A DNA stretch of 64,000 nt from Rhizophagus clarus (taxonomy: Eukaryota; Glomeromycota; Glomeromycetes; Glomerales; Glomeraceae): contig BLAL01000060.1 of NCBI GenBank assembly GCA_015698045.1, positions 870,501 to 934,500 on the forward strand, in the 5' to 3' direction. Positions within the stretch are counted from its first letter, which is position 1, and each line of letters opens with the position of its first letter. A program made the position numbers and the translations under genes. Shown here piece after piece: positions 21,248-31,439 of the stretch. The notes under the pieces were generated by a model. The model was not told the origin of the DNA. It made no database searches and saw only the letters and a list, made by a program, of their open reading frames with translations.

Positions 21248-24200
21248 GTCGTGATCCGCGAATGATCGACATCAGATCATATGAGTCGTGTATAGTAAAT
21301 TTGGGGATAAGATACATAACAACCAGCTATAATAAACTCAAATCTCTCGTTGACAACCTTTAACAGCTGTCAAAATGACTCAAAATTTACGTGTTACTTT
21401 AATAAATCCAGGTTCTATAGTACCTGAACTTCACTATGGACCTTATTCTTTTTATTGGTGGATAATTTCAAATGAAAACAAAACTTTATTTCCGATTAGA
21501 CTGGGCAACAGACTAAAGTTCTACTTAATGAAGTAGATTTTATTTTAACAATACAAACTGGTTCTGGCAGTAACAAATTAATGCCAATATATTGTTGTCA
21601 AAGCGGTTTACATGTTGTTACAGAGTCAAGTCCTACAAAGGCTATTTCTACAGTTTATAAAGATTGTTTCAATACTTCAACACGCTACTCAGGATATCAA
21701 GTAATGGGTTGGAATGATAAAAATATTCTTGAAACTTTAAAAAAAAATATTCAATATATTCCCGTTAGTATAAATGTAGAAAATTGTAGAGTTTTTATTT
21801 ATGGTATTGGGACATCTTCACGTAAAAAATGGGGTTATGCGGGTTCAGGTTTTCAATCATCCCTTCTTCATTCGTATGAAAGAAAGCAATCAATTTATGT
21901 ATCACGAATTGAAGAAAAAAAATGTATTGTTGAAATTTACCGCGAATCCACATTAATAAAACAATTTATAGGTGCAACACCAGATGAGGTGTGGAAAAAA
22001 ACAGGACAACTAAAAAAATTTACTGGCGCAAAACTTTTTGGTCTTGATAATCCGATTACAAAAAATCTAATTCAACAGTATCAAATACCCAAATGTACTC
22101 TTAATGACTGGAATAATGAATATATTCTAGAACAGTTATTTGATTATTACGTAAAAAGAAGAACTCTGGCAAATGCCAATTGGAAATATTTTTTTACAAA
22201 CTGGGCTGAATCTAAAAATCCAATAATTGAATTTGAACCTGCCTTGCATGCTATATACCCAAAAGGATATGAATTTAGCGAACGTGAATTAAGTGCATGG
22301 CAAACTATGCTAAAAGCAGTTGGTGCAACAAATATAACTCCTTGGACACATGAAGAATCACAGGTTAGTAAATATGATATTTTTTTTTGTTGTCTCCTAT
22401 ATCTGATATTCAAATATTAAAATGGAATATTATTACATTAGCGTCAATTATGGACAAAATCACCAAATGGAGAAGCAGATAAAGTAGCATTTGCTACTTT
22501 ATATCGAAGTGGTTTCCTTACTAGTACTCCAAAAAGTATATCAAATACAACACACACATTTTGGATGTGTTTTGAACGTGCATTTGCCAACAATAAAAAA
22601 ACTCCTAATGGAAAACGACGCATACTTTCTATAATTTCCAATGAATTCACCTATGATGAATTAAAACAAAATTTGAATGTAATATTTGCTTTTTTAATGA
22701 AATCTTTATAATTTTTAAAAATTATGTAAATAAACTTTATGTAAATAAACTAAATACAAAAAAAAACAATGAAAATTTTGCAAAAAATATTACTGATATA
22801 ATAATTGGCAAATCTTATACAATAATCAAATACAGGTTGGTTCACATACTATTGCGGAGTCTCGCAAATATGCACGTATTAATGGTTATGGAGCTCCTCC
22901 ACTTGTAAAACCAATAATTCGCTGACAAAGATTTACACCTAAAATGCTTGAACAAATTGACACATTTTTAAATGATAAAGAATTTGTCAATATGAGTTCA
23001 TATAAAACTGATGCCAAAACAGGAAAACCAATCAAATACTTACAAGATACTAAAAAAGCATTATGGGAAAGATTTACAGAAGAGTATCCTAATGGTATGC
23101 ATCGTACATCTTTTATGACATGTCTTAAAGGTGGTCAATATGTGTATCGAGAAAATTTAGGTGGCTTATGTTCCACTTGTAATGACTGTGGTTATATGGT
23201 TTTTGGAGATATTGGGGTAATAATTTCCGCCCATGTCACAGATGAGTCTCTAAAGGTAAAAAATAAAGTTTATTAATATTAGCAAGTGTAGAATATAAAA
23301 TCTAATGTGAATTTGATTTTATTAGAAACATTTATTAACAAAATCACAAGAATTGCGACGATACATACGTCGAGAATATCCAAAAGAACTGGAAGTTACT
23401 GCAACTGGTACTGCAGTTCATAATTCCTGTATTAGTCACTGTATACGGCATGCTTTTGGAGATTGTAATCTTAATCATCCAGTTACCTGTTCAAAATGTG
23501 AAAGTCTTTTCAGTTTTTTTCAAGAATTAAAAGCAGTAACAAGTGAAGAATATTTTGAAGTTCTTGATGAATATCAGCAAAAACTTATAGCATGGATGGC
23601 ACATCATGCTCGAAAAACATACTTGAATATTCATATACGAACAAATTTAGAGGAATTAGATGGTGAAGGTGCTGTAATGATTGTAGATTACAAAATGAGA
23701 ATACTACCTCAAAGTTCACGAGAAACTAAAACAGAATTCTTTGGAAAACGTGGTTGGAGTTTTCATTCTGTACTTGTATATACCAAAAATATGGAACAAA
23801 ATCAACTTGATATTCAAATATTTGATCATTGGTCCAATGATACACGCCAAGATGCATGGTTTACCGCATCTTCTCTCCACACTGTAATTGAAACAATGAA
23901 TCCAAAGCCTAAATGGATAACAATAATGTCTGATAATGGAATGCATTACCACTGTTCAGAATTAATGTTGATTATTGGACATTGGAAAGAGTGGTATAAT
24001 ATAATACCTCGCAAGTGGATCTTTCTTGAAGCAGGAGAGGCCAAAACTGCAATTGATTCACATCATGCGCAGGTGCATTCAACTATATTATCACCTTAAA
24101 AGTCAAAGATAATACTGATTGGTCAATTTATTGATAATAAGGTTTCGCAAGCAATAAAAAGATACATAAAACTCGGGTATGATGTTGATTGTGGAGATGA

Positions 24201-25552
24201 TATTGAATCAGCAGTAAAAGACATAGCAGGTGTTCGAGTTGCTAACTTGAATCCTAATAGAAATAACGGTAAAATAAAACTCTATTTAGCACGCTGTTAA
24301 ATTTGAAAAAAATCACATTTATTATTCCCTTTAGATAAAGCAAAATTAGGGACTATTACGGGGATATCCAACCTTCAAGAATGGACTTGGCCCACCGATG
24401 AAGAAAAAGTTGGTTATATTAACGCACGTGCACTACCAGGAATTGGAGAATGGAAAGAATGGTCACCTGAAAAAATAGAAAAGATTGTTAAAAAACGAAA
24501 AATTGAAAAACCAAATCCTATTTTTACACCCCATACACAATGTATTAAACAATGGACCATGCCAATCTTAAATAAAGAAAGTGAGTTTACCTGTTTGCTA
24601 TATTTATTTCTAATAAAAGTAACATATTTGCTTGTTAGACAAACGCGATCCAATACAGGGTGAATTGGTAGGTGATATTCATTTCTAGAATTTTTATTAT
24701 ATAAATTCTTTGATTATAAATCAATCCAATTATTTATAGAACCAAACACTTGTTAACATGGGAAATATTGTAAATAATGGATTACCGGAAACTAAAAGGT
24801 ACAAATAATATCACTCACATTTTTATTTATTAGATATACTAATTATTTTTTTTTTGAATAGTCAACAGATATTTACCAGTGGATGGGCTCTAAAGGAAAA
24901 TGAAAAAACTCGTCAGCGTGGGCCAGTAAAAAGAATAACTCTGCAAGTAAAGAATCTCTTAGAATCAATGTTCCATACTGGAACAGCAAATCCTCGTCAA
25001 AAATTAAATGCACAACAGATGTATGAAGAACTGTTGAAGCGTGTAGAACTTGGTGAAATTGAAGAAAATGACGTACCTAAAGTATCTACAATAACAAACT
25101 GGATTTCAACTTTTTCTCGCAAATGGAAAGAAGCCATGGCATTGCGTTCTTTGGAAGAAAATATGGACTCCGAAAATTCATAATAAACACTTGTAGCAAG
25201 TTTTTATAAAGAGTGAAATATAAATAATGTTCAATAAAAGTTTAAAAATTCATAAAATGAAAACTGTTTTAAAGAGTGAAATTAGTATATTATATATGTA
25301 TGTATCTCCGAAATCTACAGCTGCTACAAGAAAAGTTGGTTTCGTCAAGTCGGTAAAATGACTTTTTTTTGTCAAACCATATTCTTACATTGTTTACGCA
25401 ACTTGTCATGTGATTTGGCGGAGCAGTGAAATGTTTTCGTAATTTTTATCTTATTGCTATTGTTAGCAATTATTATAATTTAATAATTGATCGGCAAATT
25501 TTTACCCCAAAACTTAATAGTAATTTTGTGCCGATCTTTCACGGATCACGAC
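21248..25552 (+). mobile_element. 4.3-kb DNA transposon with TTAA target duplication
   Basis: Ends GTCGTGATCCGCGAATGATC (21248) and, inverted, GTCGTGATCCGTGAAAGATC (25552) match at 18 of 20 positions. TTAA flanks it on both sides (21244-21247, 25553-25556). It carries one multi-exon gene with a DDE-like core. TTAA targets are known for piggyBac and Kolobok; the protein does not resemble piggyBac as I know it, so Kolobok or a related group is more likely. Sequence on each side, from about 21173 and from 25553, shares ATATTT, GC, TACATTTCTTAAAAAAAT, a possible trace of an earlier event at this site. Confidence 0.8.
21375..25183 (+). pseudogene. DDE-like transposase of the TTAA element, nearly intact
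   Basis: Exon-like blocks: 21375-22363, 22442-22678, 22836-23255, 23326 to about 24071, 24139 on, then about 24335-24640, and 24854-25183 (TAA). Central sequences include GGLCSTCNDCGYMVFGD and HCIRHAFGDCNLNHPVTCSK with paired Cys (possible zinc binding). Candidate catalytic acids are Asp in MIVDYKMRILP, Asp in IMSDNGMHYH and Glu or Asp in FLEAGEAKTAIDSHHAQ. The C-terminal exon (RGPVKRITLQVKNLLESMFH) resembles a helical DNA-binding tail. Two lesions are visible: a one-base loss near 21498, so the first 41 codons from MTQNLRVTLINPG are out of frame, and an in-frame TGA at 22923-22925. Superfamily not certain. Confidence 0.65.
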
Positions 25553-25556
25553 TTAA

Positions 25557-26040
25557 ATATTTTGCGTACATTTCTTAAAAAAATCATAAAAAAAATCATG
25601 TACATCGTACATGCAATTACTAAATATCATCCCCTTGTGATAAATAAAAAATTACGCAACACAAATTCAACACAAATTCAACACAAATTTAACAAATTTA
25701 ACGAAATTTGGCTAAAATTAATAATTTTTTACCAGAATTATCAACACAAATTGAACACAAATTGAACACAAGTTTCAGTCACGATTTATTTATGTCACGC
25801 CCGCGTTGTTGATAATTAAATAAATAAATCTGCATGATATGATTGTGCATACAGTATCGTATTTTCTGGCCAATCAAAATTAGACTGATCCTTACATGTG
25901 ATTTAATCTGCACGCGTTTTTTGTCCTATTTATTTTTTGTCTCTTTATTTTTTTATTTTTTTGTTCAATATTTTTCTCTTCTTTTTATTATTTCTTTATC
26001 CTTTTGTTCAATATTTTTTAATTATATACAGAATATTTAC
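25557..26040. other. AT-rich stretch with a short AACACAAATT repeat
   Basis: Near 25660-25765 the motif AACACAAATT recurs several times, in direct copies. Otherwise no gene or structured element is seen. Confidence 0.45.
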
Positions 26041-26810
26041 ATATATTTCATAATTTATTGCTTTGCAGGTATAGAAATATTTGTTTATTAATAATAATTA
26101 TTTCATTATTTTTTACTTCTTTTTTACTTTGTATTGTAATACTGACAATAATATACATGTTTCCTTTATTTCTTTTTACTTGTACTTTAATACTAACGAT
26201 CGATACTAACAATACTAATTATGTTTTTTTTACTCCTTTTACTTAATACTAACAACATGTTTATTTTTTATTTTGTCTCCTCTTTCTTTTATTTTTAGTT
26301 TATTCTTTGCAGGTATAGAAATATTTGTTTATTAATACTAATTATTTTCGTTTTCTTTTTATCTCTGTTACTTTGTGTCGTAATACTAACAATAATATCC
26401 ATATTTCCTTTATTCCTTTTTACTTTTACTTCAATACTAACGATACTAACAATACTAATTATGTTTTTTTTACTCCTTTTACTTAATACCAACAACATGT
26501 TTATTTTTCCTCTTCCTTTTATTTTTAGTTTATTCTTTGCAGGTATAAAAATATTTGTTTATTAATACTAATTGTTTTAATACTAACGCGTTTTTTACCC
26601 TAATTGTTACTTTATATCATAATACTAACAATACTATCTACGTTTCCTTTTTTTCTTTTACTTATACTTTAATACTAACGATAATATCCATGTTTCTACT
26701 GTTTCTTTAACTCTTTTTACTCTAATATTAACAACACTAACAATACTAGCAATATTTCTTTTATCTTTATATCTAATACCAACATTACTATAGCTGTTTC
26801 TCATCTTTTT
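26040..26810. repeat. About 230-245-bp tandem repeat with TACTAAC clusters, three units
   Basis: TTGCAGGTATAGAAATATTT occurs near 26064 and 26309, and a one-base variant near 26537; each is followed by TTTATTAATA, a T-rich stretch and clusters of AATACTAAC. On the plus strand each unit offers TACTAAC, a pyrimidine tract ending in TTTTTAG, a short segment and GCAG|GTATAG. It may be related in design to the mini-exon ladders. Short open frames here are low-complexity. Confidence 0.75.
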
Positions 26811-26944
26811 ACATCTAATTGTATCGTTACTCTTTCTTTTTTTACTTTTATATATTCTGTATATAGTAATAAATACTTGTAATTTTTTATAATTTAATTC
26901 ATATTATATCTAATAAAATATACATTATATAAACTTATAGTACA

Positions 26945-27480
26945 AAAATGAATTTTGAAACATTACAAAATATTTATGTAAAATTACGAATCGTCAAAAT
27001 ATTTTAAAAAGTTGCAAAATATTATGCAATAAAATTACACAATATTACGAACCGTAAAATTACGAAACTTTGCATATCGTAATATTTCGAAATATTTTAA
27101 AAAGTTACAAAATATTACGCTTACGCAAACTTGCGGCAGGTCTGAAAACTTATGAAATATTATGTAAAATTATGAAATATTACGAATGCGTAAAATTACG
27201 GAATATTACAAATGCGTAAAATTACGGAATATTACAAATGCGTAAAATTACAGAATATTACAAATGCGTAAAATTACGGAATATTACAAATGCGTAAAAT
27301 TACGGAATATTACAAATACGTAAAATTACGGAATATTACGAACTGTAAAATTACGAAACTTTGCATATCATAATATTTCGAAATATTTTAAAAAGTTACG
27401 AAATATTACTCTTCCGCAAACTTGCAGCAGGTCTGGAAACTTACGAAATATTACGATGCGTAATCTTGCGCAATTTTTTG
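26945..27480. repeat. AATATTACG-type satellite, right array
   Basis: About six copies of a 26-bp unit (AATGCGTAAAATTACGGAAT plus ATTACA) lie at 27185-27340, flanked by longer duplicated blocks containing TTGCATATCGTAATATTTCG and CAAACTTGC, CAGGTCTG (27060-27150 and 27355-27440). The sequence style matches the left array at 17890-18575 in inverted orientation. Confidence 0.85.
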
Positions 27481-27500
27481 CACTATAAAATTTCCTGATG

Positions 27501-27641
27501 CAATGCGTCCAGATCTGAAGAGTAAGCTACCTAAAGAAAGAAAGAAAATAGAACATTAGAAAACATTTCGTTAAACCAATTAAAGAAAAAAGCTTCTCTA
27601 TCTTTACCGAAACTCCACGTCTAAAGAGACCGAATTAACGC
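27501..27641 (-). other. Mini-exon ladder, copy A, 5' end
   Basis: Two minus-strand exon-like segments: a 34-nt one at 27641-27608 preceded by CCTTTTTTAG and followed by GTAAAG, and the 5' part of a second starting at 27530 after CTTTCTTTAG. The intron between them contains GAAATGTTTTCTAATGTTC, the ladder's branch motif. The first exon resembles the first exon of copy B (shared TTCGGTCT), so both copies begin with the same structure. Confidence 0.55.
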
Positions 27642-27930
27642 CTAAAAAGGATAGCATAGAAAAGGAAAAGAAAGAGAAAAATAAGAAGAGAGGAGGCGAG
27701 AAATGGAAAAAAAAGAAAGAGAAGGAAGGAGAAAAACAAAAAAAGGGAAAGGGAAAGTGAAAAAAGTTTAAGCTTAAACTAAAAAAAGCTTAAGCTTTAA
27801 TGATAATGAACGAACTGTGAATCATCATTAATATAATATCACATGATACATGTGATATTCAATTCGATATAAATAGAGGGCATTTTCCCGAAAATAATTT
27901 TTTTTTTATAATTAATAAATTGATATAAAA
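27642..27930 (-). promoter_or_regulatory. Pyrimidine-rich leader and putative promoter of ladder copy A
   Basis: On the minus strand a 120-nt CT-rich tract (27642-27765) precedes the first mini-exon. Upstream are AAGCTTAAGC palindromes and TATCACATGTATCATGTGAT. Copy B has the same order at 58115-58410: CT tract, TTTAA repeats and TCACATATCACGTATTAAT. The shared layout suggests a common promoter and leader; no transcription data support it here. Confidence 0.4.
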
Positions 27931-28014
27931 TTTAATTATATTAGGTTACATGTGCACGTATGTACGCATGTACAATACACAATGTACATAACATTTAACC
28001 TTATGAACCTCCTC

Positions 28015-28085
28015 GTTAAACAAGTAGAGGCCCATTAGTGTCTATAGGGGGAAAGCTATTGCTGTTCCCTCTGCTTGTTTATAGT
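28015..28085. repeat. Inverted repeat AAACAAGTAGAGG / CCTCTGCTTGTTTA
   Basis: The two arms lie near 28018 and 28071 and could form a stem with one mismatch around a loop containing GGGGGAAAGC. Function unknown; it may be a MITE remnant or a structured RNA. Confidence 0.35.
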
Positions 28086-28204
28086 GACAAAAAGAGGGAG
28101 TCTTCAGTAGTAAGGCTTAATATAATTATAAAAAAAAAATAAATAGTTATGTAATGGTATCAATTAATAAAACTTTTTAACATTTAAAAATTTGTTATAA
28201 ATCA

Positions 28205-28590
28205 TTAAGATAATTATTGTTATTTATCTTTCAGATTATTATTGATAAATATCATTAGCATTAAATATCGTTATTTATCTTTCAAATTATTACCGATAAA
28301 TATCATTAACATTAAATATTGTTATTTATTTTTCAGATTATTATTGATAAATATCATTATCATTATTTATCTTTTAGATTATTATTGATAAATATCATTA
28401 ACATTAAATATCGTTATTTATCTTACAGATTATTACCAATAAATATCATTAACATTAAATATTGTTATTTATCTTTCAGATTATTATTGATAAATATCAT
28501 TATTATTAAATATTATTATTTATCTTACAGATAATTACCAATAAATATCATTAACATTAAATATCATTTTATATCATCAGATATTTACCA
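28205..28590. repeat. 51-bp tandem repeat, about seven units
   Basis: Units contain TTATTTATCTTTCAGATTAT and GATAAATATCATTAACATTA. The unit reads through all frames, which explains the Tyr/Ile-rich open frame there. Copies are well conserved, so expansion is recent. Confidence 0.88.
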
Positions 28591-28699
28591 ATAACTATCC
28601 AAATTTGATATCTATTGATTTATTTAATATGATAAAATGGGATAATTTGAAATAAAGTGATAAATATCGATATATATCTTCTAAAAAAATTTCCTGATG

Positions 28700-30100
28700 T
28701 CTTCAACAAGTTCTTTGTTAATTTTGGTAAGATTTTTTACTATTTTATTAGAAATTTGTAAAAGATTTGCAGTTTATAAGATTTATGAACGTTGTGAAGA
28801 AGAAAAGACCATCCTATCAGTATAACAATACTGTGCCACGCTGGTTCTCTACACTAAAATTCTTTATACACTTGGTTTAGATTTTTCTCTCTCTTAACAT
28901 TCTAACATTTTCTTTACAATCTCTCTTTTACTCTTTTGATATTTTTCTTTAGCTGACAAACAGCTTTTCTTATATATTCTTATTACAACATCATTTTTGA
29001 GGTATCTTAAATACCAAGAGTTTTCTCTGGATTTCCCTTAACTACACTTTATTTAACTTTCATTTTAAGAGAGCTTTCGCCTTTACTTTCATTTTACTTT
29101 AACTTTTAAACAAGCATAACTTCCTTCTTTATTTAATATATTAAAATAATATTATAATTAATTAAAGACAATACTCTCAAATATCAATTAAGATGCAATT
29201 TCCTTCCATTAATTAATTATAATTTTATCACGTTATCACTGACTCACACAGGATCGTGTCTTGGGTAATTTAAAAGTATCTTTATTATAGAACAAAAATC
29301 ATTGAGGTTTTCCCTTGTTTACAAAAGTATATTTATAAGAATTATTCCCTATTTTTCCTATCTTTTCTAAAAATACTATTTTTATTTTAACTTAAATGAT
29401 TATTTTCTTTTACTAAAAACCCCAAAAATCCTTTTTATGTGAAAAGTTTTTCTCCTAATTCTTAAATTCCTCCAAATAATTTCTCCCAATTCCTATAATT
29501 CTGAATAAGTGATTCGTTCTCCAATTTATTTGTGATTTTCTGATTCTAGATCGCTTAGCGTTACTGCATATTACGTCATAGGATATTTTCCATTAAAATC
29601 CTTTTTAAAGATTTTGTAGGAAATCTTCTTTTTCTTCTAAGATCCATTTTCTTGTTTTCCAGATATAGTTGTTCATTCTCGGTGATTCATGATGACTCAT
29701 AAATTATCATTCTTGGTATTACGTCATTGATGTCATTAGATATTTCTCCTTCAAGGATTATATCGAAAAATATCTTTTCTACTAGATTCCCTCTTTCATT
29801 GTCAGAAATTTCAGAATTATTGCATCATTTAGAAATATCCAGAACATTAAAGATATTTTAAATCTTCTTATTCTCCAGATATGGTAATTCATTTTCCTTT
29901 TTATTATATCATTCGGAAAGATCCAGAATTTCATTCCTCCATTTTCATTCAAATCTATCTATTCTCCTTTCTAACTATTCTATCTTTTCTATAAATAAAC
30001 TAAACTAATTTAAGTAAACTAGTAGTAAACTATTCTAAAGATAAACTAAACTAAAAATAATTTCTATCATGTGTTCTTGTATTACTATCCAATTTTCCAT
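28700..30100. other. AT-rich stretch, nothing recognised
   Basis: Pyrimidine-rich and AT-rich sequence with repeated CTTTTC and ATTTTCCTTC words but no supported gene, RNA or bounded element on either strand. Confidence 0.5.
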
Positions 30101-30104
30101 CAGG

Positions 30105-30215
30105 CAATAATTTATCCTTTGGCTAATAATTCTTCTATCAGAAATAATTTATCCTTCGGTTAATAATTCTTCCATCAGAAATAATTTATCCTTTGGCTAA
30201 TAATTTATCCATTTT
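30105..30215. repeat. About 47-bp tandem repeat, 2.5 units
   Basis: ATAATTTATCCTTTGGCTAA is followed by TAATTCTTC, ATCAGAA in two units starting near 30108 and 30132-30180, with a third partial copy. Simple minisatellite. Confidence 0.6.
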
Positions 30216-30396
30216 CCTTGTGTAATTTCTCTATCTATTATATTACTGCTTAATTACCTTTGTTATTGTAATTCTCACACTACAACGTGTTTTTTTTTAA
30301 AGAAAAATTTCAAAAAATAAAAAAAAATCAAAAATCTTTTATGATTCTTCAATTAGTAAAAGATCATTTTTATGTAATGTACTTAATTCATTGGGA

Positions 30397-30590
30397 TCAT
30401 CTTACTACACCACCCTCGGTTATATGTTTTTGGTAGTACAGGTGACATCCGAGATGTTGTGACAAATAGAAATCAGACCACTCAAAAAAAATTGTCGCTG
30501 AAATAAATATAAACAACGCGAACGCGGATATCACGTGATCGGTGACGGTTAGACATCACACCTTTCCGAGGGTGGTGTGGGTAAGATAAT
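30397..30590. mobile_element. Small MITE with ACACCACCCTCGG ends
   Basis: ACACCACCCTCGG at 30407-30419 is the inverse of CCGAGGGTGGTGT at 30566-30578. Similarity of the arms continues outward (ATCTTAC and GTAAGAT). The interior has GGTGACATCC and a TCACGTGATCGGTGAC palindrome. No clear target duplication. GC content is well above the surroundings. Confidence 0.6.
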
Positions 30591-30699
30591 GTTGTACAAA
30601 TTGTCATTCGTACAGTACAGTTTATATATGTATACCCGTCAGGTATGTGTATACACGTCAAGTTTCACTTCAACTCTTTCAAAAAAAAAAATATTTTTC

Positions 30700-30965
30700 G
30701 TATTTTTGCTTCAGAAATCTCGCAAACCTCACCTTACAAAACTTTACGAACCTCACAAACTTATAAACTTCACGAACTTTCGAACTTCACCTTACAAAAC
30801 TTCACGAACTTCACGGAACTCCTAAATGGCTCTCCTCGCAAACTTCTAAACTTCGCGAACTTTCGAACTTCACCTCACAAAAACTTCCACGAACTTCACG
30901 ACACCCTTACCTCACAACATACCGCAAGAACCTCCAAACCCTCACTCCACAAAAACTTAACCTAG
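30700..30965. repeat. Degenerate CTTCACGAACTT minisatellite
   Basis: A 12-15-bp motif (AACTTCACGAACTT, with CCTCACAAACTT and similar variants) repeats across the block. The open frame that crosses it only translates the repeat (for example LLNFANFRTSPHKNFHEL). Confidence 0.65.
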
Positions 30966-31139
30966 AAGCCTCATAGACCAAAACTCTACAACTCTTGCGA
31001 CTCTCACGACTACCTTTACCAAAACAACAATTATCACGTGACTATATTCAAGAAATATTTACACTTCATATCTGCCAAAATGCATTATTAAAACTAAAAT
31101 ATTATATTAAAATATTAATAATATAATAATATCCTTCGA

Positions 31140-31430
31140 GGAGGAGTTGATTTCGAATTTGATGGGCTGGGTTCGAGCCCATCATCTAATCGAATCTAAT
31201 GGGTCGGATTCAAATCCGGCCCATTGCCAGAAACTAAATTGGGGGCGTCGCAGAATTAAATTGAGCAGACTAAATTGGGGGCGTCGCAGAAATTAAATTG
31301 AGCGGCGTCCCCAGAATTAAATTGGGGAACGTTACTTAGTAACGTTCCCCGAAAACTAACTGGCAATGTTCCCAGAAATTAAATGGGAGCATTGCCAGGA
31401 ATTAAGTTGAGTTGCGTCCCCAGAAATAAT
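31140..31430. repeat. Cluster of GC-richer hairpins and direct repeats
   Basis: Four stems occur in 290 bp: GATGGGCT with AGCCCATC (31161-31183), TGGGTCGGATT with AATCCGGCCCA (31200-31227), GGGGAACGTTAC with GTAACGTTCCCC (31323-31349) and TGGCAATGTTCCC with GGGAGCATTGCCA (31361-31398). Between them AATTAAATTG or ACTAAATTGGGGGCGTCGCAG recurs (31231, 31272). The stems are nearly perfect while loops vary. The function is unknown; possibly nested foldback elements or a structured RNA. Confidence 0.7.
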
Positions 31431-31439
31431 TCTACTATT

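Larger units (their letters stand above)
17873..27500. mobile_element. Composite insertion with CATCAGGAAATTTT inverted ends (candidate)
   Basis: Left end CATCAGGAAATTTTATA at 17873 and right end, inverted, at 27500 share the same terminus, and each runs into an AATATTACG-rich tandem array. Outside both ends lies the same-strand mini-exon ladder: 9 nt of exon at 17864-17872 plus 25 nt at 27506-27530 make a 34-nt exon with proper splice signals. Inside are a Myb/SANT-like gene, a Tc1 element and a TTAA element. No clean target duplication is visible, and the terminus AAATTTCCTGATG also occurs alone near 28688 and 42332. A single insertion is therefore an inference; two separate satellite-bearing fragments remain possible. 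Confidence 0.45.

Noticed and set aside
30577-30965. Protein of about 100 residues rich in Asn, Phe and Thr
   Set aside because: The frame follows a CTTCACGAACTT minisatellite in two overlapping frames and has no other support.
31161-31227. tRNA gene suggested by GGTTCGAGCC and GGATTCAAATCC
   Set aside because: Both are the turn of a palindrome; no D arm, anticodon arm or acceptor stem can be drawn.
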